Both the position numbers and the translations under genes were made by a program. Below are positions 57,169-64,000 of a stretch of 64,000 nucleotides of DNA, piece after piece. The first letter of the stretch is position 1; every line of letters begins with the position of its first letter. Origin of the DNA: Thalassospira alkalitolerans (lineage in GTDB: Bacteria > Pseudomonadota > Alphaproteobacteria > Rhodospirillales > Thalassospiraceae); NCBI RefSeq assembly GCF_002115745.1, contig NZ_JFKB01000002.1:124001-188000 (forward strand). The letters are read 5' to 3'. The notes beneath the pieces were generated by a model that worked only from the letters and a program-made list of their open reading frames with translations, ran no database searches and was not told the origin of the DNA.

Positions 57169-57909
57169 TTAGCGACCGCCCGTGATATCCATCAGGGCGC
57201 CGGTAACGTATGACGCATCATCTGTCAGTAACCAGTAAATGGCATTGGCAACCTCGTTGGCCTTGCCCGGTCGGCCAAGCGGGCAGGACGGGCCAATTTC
57301 CGCAACCCGTTCGGGGCGGCCAACACTGCCATGGATTTCGGTATCGATAATGCCCGGTCGCACAGCATTGACGCGAATGCCTTTGGGACCAAGTTCCTTG
57401 GCAAGACCGATGGTTAATGTGTCAATCGCGCCTTTTGATCCGGCATAATCGACATATTCCCCGGGTGATCCCAGTTTTGACGCCACAGAGGATACATTGA
57501 CGATGGAACCGCCTGATGTGGTCATGGTGCGTGCGGCCTCGCGTGCGACCAGATAGGCGCCCAGCACATTGGTATCAAAAACCGATTTCATCCGGGCCAT
57601 ATCCATATCGGCCAGATTGCTTCTGGGGGCAACGATCCCGGCATTATTGACAACCCCGTCAATGTCGCCAAACCGGTCGAGTGCCGTTTGAAACAGATGG
57701 ACGACGTCATTCTCGTGACGCACATCGCATTTCTGCGCAAAGACATTTCCGGTCCGGCCCACCCGTTCACACATCGCACAGGTTTCTTCTGCACTGGCTT
57801 TGTTGCCAACATAGCTAAAGGCAATGTTCCAGTCATTTTGTGCGCATAGAACGGCGGTTGCGCGGCCAATGCCACGCGACCCACCGGTGATCAGAACGGT
57901 TTTTGTCAT
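57169..57909 (-). CDS. SDR family oxidoreductase
   Basis: 246-aa classical short-chain dehydrogenase/reductase. Cofactor motif TGGSRGIGRA (residues ~8-17), NNAG (GVVNNAGIVAP), a catalytic Ser in VNVSSVASKLG, Y-x3-K in YVDYAGSKGA, and the PG motif VRPGIIDTEIHG. Closest in style to FabG/glucose-1-dehydrogenase-like enzymes; the substrate cannot be told. MTKTVLIT is taken as the start (GGGAAATCCT upstream); an ATG eight codons earlier is possible. Convergent with the hybrid kinase gene; no operon partner. Confidence 0.85.
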   Translation of the reverse strand: MTKTVLITGGSRGIGRATAVLCAQNDWNIAFSYVGNKASAEETCAMCERVGRTGNVFAQKCDVRHENDVVHLFQTALDRFGDIDGVVNNAGIVAPRSNLADMDMARMKSVFDTNVLGAYLVAREAARTMTTSGGSIVNVSSVASKLGSPGEYVDYAGSKGAIDTLTIGLAKELGPKGIRVNAVRPGIIDTEIHGSVGRPERVAEIGPSCPLGRPGKANEVANAIYWLLTDDASYVTGALMDITGGR

Positions 57910-57977
57910 AGGATTTCCCGCATCCGGTTGCAAATGTTGGCGTCACTATGGAACGGCATCCGGGGTGAGGTCAAAAA

Positions 57978-58012
57978 GAAACGGCCCTGCTGTGGATAAG
58001 CAGGACCGTTTC
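57978..58012 (-). terminator. Terminator downstream of the small DUF1127-like gene
   Basis: A 14-bp stem (GAAACGGCCCTGCT / AGCAGGACCGTTTC, one mismatch) with a 7-nt loop. A short T-run (CTTTTTGA) follows on the minus strand, about 95 nt past the stop of the gene at 58107. It also shields the SDR gene promoter from read-through. Confidence 0.75.
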
Positions 58013-58106
58013 AGAGGGAAAGACAAAAAAGACCGCAAGGATCGTGAACCTTCGATCCTGCGTTACGTCTTATAGCATTGGCGACCTACGCGGGCGGGAT
58101 TGATCC

Positions 58107-58343
58107 CTAATCCCTGTCCGTTGCTTCCATCGAAAGGGTCTGACCCCGATGATGGCTTTCAGCATCGTCTGCCAGATTGGCAGGGCCTATATCAAGGCCG
58201 AGCGCGGCTCGTTCCATAGTGGTGAGGCGCTCTAGACCGTTATAGGCCGTCTGACGACGACGCGATTGAACGGCGCTCTGGACAGTAATTGGAAAACGGA
58301 TCACCGTTTTGGTCTCCTGCAAATTGACGTCCCGACGGGTCAT
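58107..58343 (-). CDS. Small DUF1127-like protein
   Basis: 78-aa basic protein. The RRRQTAYNGLERLTTMERAALGLDIGPANLADDAE segment resembles the arginine-rich helix-turn-helix of DUF1127 proteins (R.....L..L.dr.L.DIGl.r..i). No signal peptide or TM. Members of this group in Alphaproteobacteria act as small RNA-binding or stress-linked proteins. The ribosome site is weak (AAAAAG), but a terminator lies downstream and no other gene uses this DNA. The family call is tentative. Confidence 0.55.
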   Translation of the reverse strand: MTRRDVNLQETKTVIRFPITVQSAVQSRRRQTAYNGLERLTTMERAALGLDIGPANLADDAESHHRGQTLSMEATDRD

Positions 58344-58478
58344 CTTTTTGTCACGTGGATGTCATAGTTTAAAGTTTCCTTAATTTGCATTGCGAAGCTT
58401 GCAGGGCTTTCATACCCATGACGCATGTGGTGGTATAGGCTACTTGCCGCTGTAGTTTATTTATGCGCTGATTTGAGT

Positions 58479-58508
58479 GGTTTGCGGGCTGAAAGCCGCC
58501 CGTAAACC
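58479..58508. other. Hairpin upstream of aminopeptidase P gene
   Basis: An 11-bp stem GGTTTGCGGGC / GCCCGTAAACC (one G-U) with an 8-nt loop, 106 nt before the aminopeptidase start. No T-run. Could be a leader structure or the end of a short transcript. The rest of 58344-58613 shows nothing else. Confidence 0.4.
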
Positions 58509-58613
58509 GGGTGCATGGTCACACGTCATGGCATTCCATCTTGCATGTGTTCGGCGAAAACCCTTAGATAGCTTTGTTCAGATGCTGCCCCACGCATAGA
58601 AACGAGGATTTTG

Positions 58614-60638
58614 ATGACCTTTCCCGGTAATGCCCAACTTGCTGCCATGTTGGAACGCGATGGTGTTAACAAGGATGTTATCGCCATCATCAGTTTGATT
58701 GATGGTGTTCTGGCAAGTGCCAATGGCGACACGCGCACCGACTGGCTTGACCTGATCGGTGGTAATCGCGGTGATGATCTTAACGCCGCCCTGCTTGCGC
58801 TTCGCGATGAACGCAAAACCGAATTCAGCTTTGCCAAGGATGGCTATGACGCCGTGGCACGGGTCGGGGCATTGCGAAAATATCTGGCATCCAAGGGCAT
58901 TGATGGCTTTATCATTCCGCGTTCTGATGAACATCAGGGTGAAAATGTGCCCGCGCGCGCCGAGCGTCTGGCATGGCTGACCGGCTTTACCGGGTCGGCC
59001 GGGGCGGCGGTGGTGCTGGCGGACAAGGCGGCTGTTTTTGTCGATGGTCGTTATACCATTCAGGTGCGTCAGCAGGTTGATCGCAGCATTTATGAATATC
59101 GTCATCTGGTCGAAGATCCGGTTGTCGGCTGGATTCACGATAATCTGAAACCGGGCCAGAAATTGGCCTATGACCCGTGGTTGCATACCATTCAGCAGGC
59201 CGATCATCTGCGCGGCGCCTGCGACGGCATCGGTGCGGAACTGGTTGCGATTGATCCCAATCCGATTGATGCGCTTTGGCACAAACAACCGGCAATGCCG
59301 GTTGCACCGGTGCGACCGCAACTTTTGGAATATGCCGGTAAATCCAGTTTCGACAAACGCAATCAGATTGCGCAGGCGCTTTCGAAACTGGAATGTGACA
59401 GTGCCGTTTTGTCCGCGCCAGACAGCATTGCCTGGCTTTTGAATATTCGCGGGGGGGACGTGCCCCAGACGCCGCTAGCACTAAGCTATGCGATCATTTA
59501 TGGCGATGCGTCGGTTGATCTGTTTATTGATGACCGCAAATTACCCGATGAAACGCGCCACTGGCTTTCCTGCGATGCCACTATTCGCCATCCGGGTGAA
59601 CTGGAAGATGCGCTGGGCGCATTGGGCAATCAGTCGGTCCGTCTGGACGAGGCAACCGCTTCTGACTGGTTGCGGATGATGCTTTCCGATGCCGGTGCGA
59701 CCTTGCGGATCGGGCGTGATCCGGTCGCCTTGCCCAAGGCATGTAAGAACGATGTCGAACTTGAAGGATCGCGCAAAGCACATCGGCGCGACGGCGAAAA
59801 GATCATTCGCTATTTTGCCTGGCTTGATGAAGCCGCCTCGGATGGCAGTATTGATGAACGCGCTGCCGCGGATAAATTGCTGTCACTGCGTGCCGAAGAT
59901 CCGCTGTTTCGCGATTCCAGTTTCGAAACCATTCCCGGCAGCGGTCCGAACGGGGCGCTGTGCCATTATCGCAATACGCCCGAAAGCAATCGCAACCTGT
60001 CACCCGGCGAGATTTTTCTGATCGACAGTGGCGCGCAGTATATCGATGGTACCACTGATATTACTCGGACCACGGTCATCGGCACGCCGTCACAGGAACA
60101 TCGCGACCGGTTTACCCGCGTGCTTAAGGGGCATATCGCGCTTGCCCGGGCAATTTTTCCGGTCGGCACCACCGGATCACAGCTTGATACGCTGGCGCGC
60201 GCGCCATTGTGGGACGCCGGGCTTGATTACGATCATGGCACCGGGCACGGGGTCGGCAGTTATCTTGGCGTTCATGAAGGCCCGCAACGGATTTCCAAGG
60301 CACCGAACAATATTGCGTTGAAACCGGGCATGATCCTGTCGAATGAGCCGGGTTTCTATAAAGAAGGCGAATACGGCATCCGGATTGAAAACCTGATTGC
60401 GGTAACTGAAATCGATGCACCTGCCGGTGCGGAGCGTCCGATGCTGGGGTTTGAAACGCTGACGTTTTCACCGATAGAACGCAAACTGATTGATCCGGAA
60501 CTGATGACCCGCGACGAGTTGCAGTGGCTGAACGACTATCACGCACAGGTCTATGCCATGTATGCCGATGATCTGGACGAAGACCTTGTCGAATGGCTGC
60601 AAAAAGCAACCGCCCCGATTAAGAAACGTAGCACCTAG
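58614..60638 (+). CDS. pepP: Xaa-Pro aminopeptidase (M24B, long form)
   Basis: 674-aa metallopeptidase of the three-domain APP1 type. There are two creatinase-like N-terminal domains (~1-370) and a C-terminal pita-bread catalytic domain (~375-600). The first metal Asp pair is in FLIDSGAQYIDGTTDITRT, His in HGTGHGVGSYLGVHEGP, and Glu in ILSNEPGFY and RIENLI. Removes N-terminal residues before proline. A ~60-residue extra N-terminal segment precedes the usual RVGALRKYLASKGIDGFIIPRSDEHQGEN start of homologues. The start MTFPGNAQL follows CGAGGATTTTG; a TTG one codon earlier is possible. Confidence 0.9.
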   Translation: MTFPGNAQLAAMLERDGVNKDVIAIISLIDGVLASANGDTRTDWLDLIGGNRGDDLNAALLALRDERKTEFSFAKDGYDAVARVGALRKYLASKGIDGFIIPRSDEHQGENVPARAERLAWLTGFTGSAGAAVVLADKAAVFVDGRYTIQVRQQVDRSIYEYRHLVEDPVVGWIHDNLKPGQKLAYDPWLHTIQQADHLRGACDGIGAELVAIDPNPIDALWHKQPAMPVAPVRPQLLEYAGKSSFDKRNQIAQALSKLECDSAVLSAPDSIAWLLNIRGGDVPQTPLALSYAIIYGDASVDLFIDDRKLPDETRHWLSCDATIRHPGELEDALGALGNQSVRLDEATASDWLRMMLSDAGATLRIGRDPVALPKACKNDVELEGSRKAHRRDGEKIIRYFAWLDEAASDGSIDERAAADKLLSLRAEDPLFRDSSFETIPGSGPNGALCHYRNTPESNRNLSPGEIFLIDSGAQYIDGTTDITRTTVIGTPSQEHRDRFTRVLKGHIALARAIFPVGTTGSQLDTLARAPLWDAGLDYDHGTGHGVGSYLGVHEGPQRISKAPNNIALKPGMILSNEPGFYKEGEYGIRIENLIAVTEIDAPAGAERPMLGFETLTFSPIERKLIDPELMTRDELQWLNDYHAQVYAMYADDLDEDLVEWLQKATAPIKKRST

Positions 60639-60665
60639 GCTACATACGAAGACCAATCACAGTTT

Positions 60666-60697
60666 AAAGCCGCCCCAATTTTCCGGGGCGGTTTTTT
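60666..60697 (+). terminator. Terminator after pepP
   Basis: A G/C stem CCGCCCC / GGGGCGG, extended by A-T pairs, with an 8-nt loop and a TTTTTT tail, 28 nt after the pepP stop. Confidence 0.9.
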
Positions 60698-60800
60698 CTT
60701 GCCAACACAAATGACAGCGCTGTCATTTTGTCTTATGAATAGGGTATTGGATCGATTCAATTGCGGGCGAGACCCGCAAAGAAATAAGCAGGAGGAAGAA

Positions 60801-61856
60801 ATGGCCGGAGTAGAAGAAAGCTGGATGGCCAATCCCGCACGTTATGACAATGCCACCTATAATCGCAGTGGTAAAAGCGGCCTGATGTTGCCGCAGATCA
60901 CGCTGGGCCTGTGGCAGAATTTTGGCGGTGTTGACGTCTTCGATACCCAACGCGCCATGATCCGCCGTGCCTTTGATCGCGGTGTTATTCATTTTGACCT
61001 GGCCAATAACTATGGTCCGCCCCCCGGATCGGCTGAAGAAAACTTTGGTGCCGTTCTGGCCAAGGATTTGAAATCCCATCGCGATGAATTGGTGATTTCA
61101 ACCAAGGCCGGATATCGCATGTGGCCGGGGCCGTTTGGTGAATGGGGATCGCGCAAATACCTGATTTCAAGTCTGGATCAAAGCCTGTCACGCATGGGCC
61201 TTGATTACGTTGATATCTTCTATTCGCACCGTGTTGATCCGAACACGCCGCTTGCCGAAACCATGGGCGCATTGGATCAGATCGTGCGTTCGGGCAAGGC
61301 GCTTTATGTCGGGATTTCGTCCTATTCGGCCGAAATGACTCGCAAAGCGCACGCGATCCTTAAGGAACTCGGCACGCCCTGTGTTATTCATCAGCCATCC
61401 TATTCGATGCTGAACCGCTGGGTCGAAGAAGAAGGTCTGCTTGATACCCTGTCCGAACTGGGCATTGGCTGTATTGCCTTTTCGCCGCTGGCACAGGGGC
61501 TTTTGACCAATAAATACCTGAATGGTGTGCCGGAAAATTCCCGTGCCGCGCTTGAAGGATCGTTCCAGTCTGGGATGTTGTCCGAAGAAAACCTGAACCG
61601 GGTGCGGGCATTGAACGAAATTGCCAAACGTCGCGGGCAGACATTGGCCCAGATGGCGATTGCCTGGGTGCTGCGCCGCCCTGAAATTACTTCGGCCCTG
61701 ATTGGTGCGCGTCATGTCGAACAGCTTGATAACAGCCTTGATGCCCTGAACAATCTTGAATTCAGCGCAGAAGAACTGACTGAAATCGACAAATACGCTA
61801 CCGATGGCGGTTTGAACCTGTGGCAGAAATCATCTGATTCCGAAGCACAGGTCTAA
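60801..61856 (+). CDS. Aldo/keto reductase (YghZ/Gpr-like)
   Basis: 351-aa NADPH-dependent oxidoreductase of the AKR14-like group. Catalytic residues appear in HFDLANNYGPPPGSAEENFG (Asp, Tyr), VISTKAGYRMWPGPFG (Lys) and DIFYSHRVDPNTPLAET (His). The KSGLMLPQITLGLWQNFG start and SRKYLISSLDQSLSRMGLDYVDIFYSH blocks match the E. coli YghZ type, which reduces L-glyceraldehyde 3-phosphate and methylglyoxal. AGGAGGAAGAA gives a strong ribosome site before MAGVEESW. Followed by a terminator that is part of a duplicated segment. Confidence 0.92.
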   Translation: MAGVEESWMANPARYDNATYNRSGKSGLMLPQITLGLWQNFGGVDVFDTQRAMIRRAFDRGVIHFDLANNYGPPPGSAEENFGAVLAKDLKSHRDELVISTKAGYRMWPGPFGEWGSRKYLISSLDQSLSRMGLDYVDIFYSHRVDPNTPLAETMGALDQIVRSGKALYVGISSYSAEMTRKAHAILKELGTPCVIHQPSYSMLNRWVEEEGLLDTLSELGIGCIAFSPLAQGLLTNKYLNGVPENSRAALEGSFQSGMLSEENLNRVRALNEIAKRRGQTLAQMAIAWVLRRPEITSALIGARHVEQLDNSLDALNNLEFSAEELTEIDKYATDGGLNLWQKSSDSEAQV

Positions 61857-61865
61857 ATCGGTTTA

Positions 61866-61938
61866 ATCCTGACCGACAAAACCCCGGCATATTTGGTGTG
61901 CCGGGGTTTTTTGTGCTCAGTTATCGGCCATCGGCCAT
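61866..61938. repeat. Direct repeat copy 1: aldo/keto reductase terminator plus LysR gene tail remnant
   Basis: About 73 bp matching 63753-63824 with roughly five substitutions and one single-base indel. It contains a terminator hairpin (12-bp stem AAAACCCCGGCA / TGCCGGGGTTTT, 61878-61910) and T-run. It then has TTATCGGCCATCGGCCAT, which read on the minus strand gives M-A-D-G-R-stop, the same C-terminal codons as the LysR gene at 63807. Copy 1 thus carries an orphan LysR gene end. After it, 61923-61962 is built of degenerate ATCGnCCATC-like units. Confidence 0.9.
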
Positions 61939-62178
61939 CAACCATCGATCATCGACCATAAGGCATTGTGCTCGACAGAACCGGCTATGTATCGGCCTCG
62001 ATCACCGGGACCACGGGGCGCCAGCACGAAACGCGGATTGAATTAATTGGCCCTGACCCCCGGCGGACGGTGGATCAAATGTTCGCTTGGGAGAAAATAT
62101 TCAAACGATTAATTTATATCAATTCACAAGTTCGTTCGAATGATCTATCTTTGTTTCAACAGATAAGGAACCGCACGC

Positions 62179-62850
62179 ATGAATATCGCCTCACCGCCCG
62201 CGAATGGCCATAAAGCCCGAAGCAGTAAAACCCGTTCGCATTTGATCGAAGCGGCTATCGAGGTGATCGGTGCGGTTGGCTATGAAGGTGCGAGTACCCG
62301 GGCCTTGGCGAAGACCGCGAACACGACCCTTTCGGCCATCCCCTATCATTTCGGGGGAAAAAAGGAGTTGTATCTGGCCGCGGCCGATATGATCGCGGAG
62401 CATGCGGCAGGTCGCTTTGATAAAGCGCTCGACCCGCTTGATGATAATAGTATCGCGGACAAAACTGTCCGGTTGGAGCAGGCTCTTACAAATTTTCTTA
62501 ATATCATTCTCGAGAATGCCGAGCCGTATTCCTGGACGTCGTTTGTTGCGCGTTGCACCTATGACAACGATGAGGCATTTACCGTGATTTACGAGCGGGC
62601 AATCGCCCCCATGCTTGAGCGTCTGGTCCAGACTGCAAGCGACGTTTCGGGCCGCGCCCCTGATGATGAAGCCCTGCGATTGCGCATCAGCGCGATCGTG
62701 ACATCGATCATCAGCTTCAGGTTCTTGCGCGGCATCATATTGCGCGGGATGGCCTGGTCGGAGATCCAGTCAAGCAGCATCGGCCAGATTGAGGGGATGG
62801 TCCGCGATCTTTGCCGTAGCGACTTCCTCGCAGCCAATCGCACCAAATAA
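62179..62850 (+). CDS. TetR-family regulator, CecR/YbiH-like
   Basis: 223-aa repressor. The N-terminal HTH is ASTRALAKTANTTLSAIPYHFGGKKELYLAAADMI; the IPYHFGGKKELY form is characteristic of CecR-like TetR proteins. The C-terminal helical domain (YERAIAPMLERLVQTASDVSG...) is in keeping with the DUF1956 ligand domain. AAGGAACCGCACGC precedes the ATG. In E. coli CecR controls an ABC exporter/HlyD operon; here the next gene encodes a coiled-coil protein. Lies inside the segment bounded by two copies of the terminator repeat, and Leu CTC codons seem more frequent than in neighbours, consistent with transfer. Confidence 0.87.
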   Translation: MNIASPPANGHKARSSKTRSHLIEAAIEVIGAVGYEGASTRALAKTANTTLSAIPYHFGGKKELYLAAADMIAEHAAGRFDKALDPLDDNSIADKTVRLEQALTNFLNIILENAEPYSWTSFVARCTYDNDEAFTVIYERAIAPMLERLVQTASDVSGRAPDDEALRLRISAIVTSIISFRFLRGIILRGMAWSEIQSSSIGQIEGMVRDLCRSDFLAANRTK

Positions 62851-62923
62851 CAATCCGAACAGAAAAGACCGCTGTTTGGACACCCTTGGCAATCAAAATT
62901 TCAAGCCGAAAAGGAAATGCACA

Positions 62924-63670
62924 ATGCGCAAGAAAGCCTCAACACACGATGCGATCACGTGGGCAAAGCATCGTCTCGATGACGTGGATGCAATCATCTC
63001 CGAAGCGGAGAAAGCAACCGTCAAGCTAAAGGACGATACCCGCGCAGAAGCCGATGCCGCCCTTGCGCATCTCCGCGCGTCGCGGGCGAAGGTGTCCGCG
63101 TCCTATGATCAGTTGCGGGCGGAATCTGGAAGCAGCCTCGGGAAGGCACAGGAAGCACTTGAGGCAGAATGGATTGAAGTTGAAGCCGCCTTTCAGTCTT
63201 TCCTGACTGCGACAAAGGATCAGGCTGAAACGGCACGGGCCGTCGTCGTTGCCCGTGCGCAGGCCCAGCGTAATTCCTGGGAAGCAACATTGAAAGATTT
63301 GCGCGATAAGGTCGAAGAGACGGTAGAGAAGACCTGGGGCGGGTATCTTGAGGCCGCAAAGGTTGATCTGGCCACCCGGAAGTCAATTCTGGAAGCCGAA
63401 CTTGAAGCACGTCAGGCGGCATGGCAACGATCGCTCGAAGAATTGCGCGCCGATGCTGCTAAGCTTGCCTCAAATCAGCGCGCGGCAATCGATGCACAGA
63501 TTGCGGCTTTGAATGCTCAGATGGATGAGGCGAAAGCCCGATTGGGTCGCCTGCAGGATACTTCCACAGACGCGTGGAAGATAACAAAAAAGGGCCTTGC
63601 CGATACACAGCAAGTCTTCTTGAAAACATATGCTTCGATCCGCAGATCCATAGAGGACTCAATGAAATAG
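62924..63670 (+). CDS. Long coiled-coil protein, function unknown
   Basis: 248-aa, almost entirely helical and rich in Ala, Glu, Lys, Arg and Gln with few Pro or Gly. Heptad-like spacing runs from about residue 20 to 225. No signal peptide, TM segment or enzyme motif is visible. An internal WIEVEAAFQSFLTATKDQAE and WGGYLEAAKVDLATRKS break the regular pattern. Composition recalls phasins, apolipoprotein-like and HlyD-hairpin proteins; I cannot assign it. The start MRKKASTHD follows AAAAGGAAATGCACA, 73 nt after the TetR gene, so both are probably one operon under TetR control. A hairpin follows the stop. Confidence 0.75.
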   Translation: MRKKASTHDAITWAKHRLDDVDAIISEAEKATVKLKDDTRAEADAALAHLRASRAKVSASYDQLRAESGSSLGKAQEALEAEWIEVEAAFQSFLTATKDQAETARAVVVARAQAQRNSWEATLKDLRDKVEETVEKTWGGYLEAAKVDLATRKSILEAELEARQAAWQRSLEELRADAAKLASNQRAAIDAQIAALNAQMDEAKARLGRLQDTSTDAWKITKKGLADTQQVFLKTYASIRRSIEDSMK

Positions 63671-63679
63671 TCCCTATGG

Positions 63680-63722
63680 CCGGAGGCGGCGGCCTTTCCC
63701 CCAACCCCAACCCCGCCTCCGG
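63680..63722 (+). terminator. Hairpin after the coiled-coil gene
   Basis: A 10-bp stem CCGGAGGCGG / CCGCCTCCGG with a 23-nt C-rich loop, 9 nt after the stop. No strong T-run follows (AACTTCTT), so it is a weak terminator; the duplicated terminator 60 bp further on would finish the job. Confidence 0.5.
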
Positions 63723-63752
63723 AACTTCTTCGATAAGACATTTGATCAATCG

Positions 63753-63824
63753 ATCCTGACCGACAAAACCCGGCATATTCGGTGTTCCGGGGTTTTTTGT
63801 GGTCAGTTATCGGCCGTCGGCCAT
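63753..63824. repeat. Direct repeat copy 2: terminator plus LysR gene end
   Basis: 72 bp matching 61866-61938. Holds the same terminator hairpin (slightly eroded: AACCCGG / CCGGGGTT around the loop, then TTTTTT) and the authentic last codons of the LysR gene, whose stop lies at 63807-63809. In an undisturbed genome this block would directly follow the aldo/keto reductase gene. Confidence 0.9.
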
Positions 63825-64000
63825 GGGCATGGTGCCGGCCAAATCGCGCAGGGTATCAAGCACGGCCTTGGCCCCGGTGCTTAGCGGGCGGTCTTGTAAC
63901 CATGACAACATCACCTTGCGTGACAGTTCCGGATTGATGATCCGCCGCGCCTTAAGCCGCCCGGTCGAAAGCTCCATCACCAGCGAACTTCGCGGCAATA
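63807..64000 (-). CDS. LysR-family regulator, C-terminal end (partial)
   Basis: The last ~64 codons of a minus-strand gene that enters from beyond the window. LPRSSLVMELSTGRLKARR, INPELSRKVMLSWLQDRPLS and AVLDTLRDLA match the end of the LysR substrate-binding domain. The HTH part is outside the window. It is convergent with the insert and, before the insertion, presumably with the aldo/keto reductase gene. Confidence 0.75.
   Translation of the reverse strand, partial: LPRSSLVMELSTGRLKARRIINPELSRKVMLSWLQDRPLSTGAKAVLDTLRDLAGTMPMADGR

Noticed and set aside
61923-61962. Degenerate ATCGnCCATC units as a CRISPR or tandem-repeat array
   Set aside because: Only a few irregular, spacer-less units; part of them is simply the duplicated LysR gene end.

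Overview
The window looks like chromosome of a heterotrophic, denitrifying alphaproteobacterium. Rhodospirillales, and something close to Thalassospira, is my best guess. This rests on a nirS-type denitrification locus with the gene order S-E-C-F-D-L-G, a short ModE without a molybdate-binding domain, an ArsR-methyltransferase fusion upstream of metF, a metH split in two, and moderate G+C by eye. I could run no database search, so the taxonomy is an inference. No tRNA, rRNA, CRISPR array, IS element or phage gene was recognised.

Layout. 1-5613 (minus): nitrite reductase cytochrome cd1 (nirS) followed by heme d1 biosynthesis genes nirE, nirC, nirF, nirD, a nirL-like and a nirG-like gene (cut by the window edge). 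A perfect FNR/DNR-type box lies upstream. 5812-8783 (plus): a two-domain CbiX-like chelatase and three consecutive Crp/Fnr regulators. 9422-19608 (plus): acyl-CoA ligase, thiolase, TetR regulator with a strong palindromic operator, SDR dehydrogenase and a complete LIV-type ABC importer. This reads as one uptake and CoA-dependent catabolism module. 19721-22699 (minus): hybrid histidine kinase. 23069-27202: hydroxyacid dehydrogenase, ModE-type regulator, and modABC on the opposite strand with an excellent ModE box. 27380-32714 (minus): small membrane protein, DnaQ-like exonuclease, cNMP/CBS/DUF294 protein, and a two-subunit Na+/solute symporter.

33276-42584: ettA, the mlaC-mlaA lipid-transport genes (minus), then an ArsR-methyltransferase, metF and split metH cluster for the methionine/SAM cycle. 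42661-51960: MFS efflux pump, ClC-type channel with CBS domains, two acidic Ser-rich proteins (one with EF-hands), UvrD/PcrA-type helicase, PrmA and a TauE-family permease. 52396-57083: an HD-GYP-like response regulator and a large hybrid kinase. 57169-64000: SDR, a small DUF1127-like protein, aminopeptidase P, aldo/keto reductase, and a two-gene insert (CecR-like TetR regulator plus coiled-coil protein). The tail of a LysR gene follows.

Most unusual points. (1) The aldo/keto reductase-LysR terminator region, including the last LysR codons, is present twice as a direct repeat of about 72 bp. The two copies flank the TetR/coiled-coil pair, which is the footprint of a duplicative or Campbell-type insertion. 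(2) LivF has Arg in place of the Walker A lysine. (3) A chelatase with two CbiX-like halves and three Crp/Fnr paralogues sit opposite nirS. (4) The ModE-type regulator has no molybdate-binding domain but a near-ideal ModE box lies before modA, and modC carries a ten-base C tract. (5) A long hairpin lies in the leader of a Ser-rich orphan gene. (6) The HD-GYP protein has a degenerate GYP loop.
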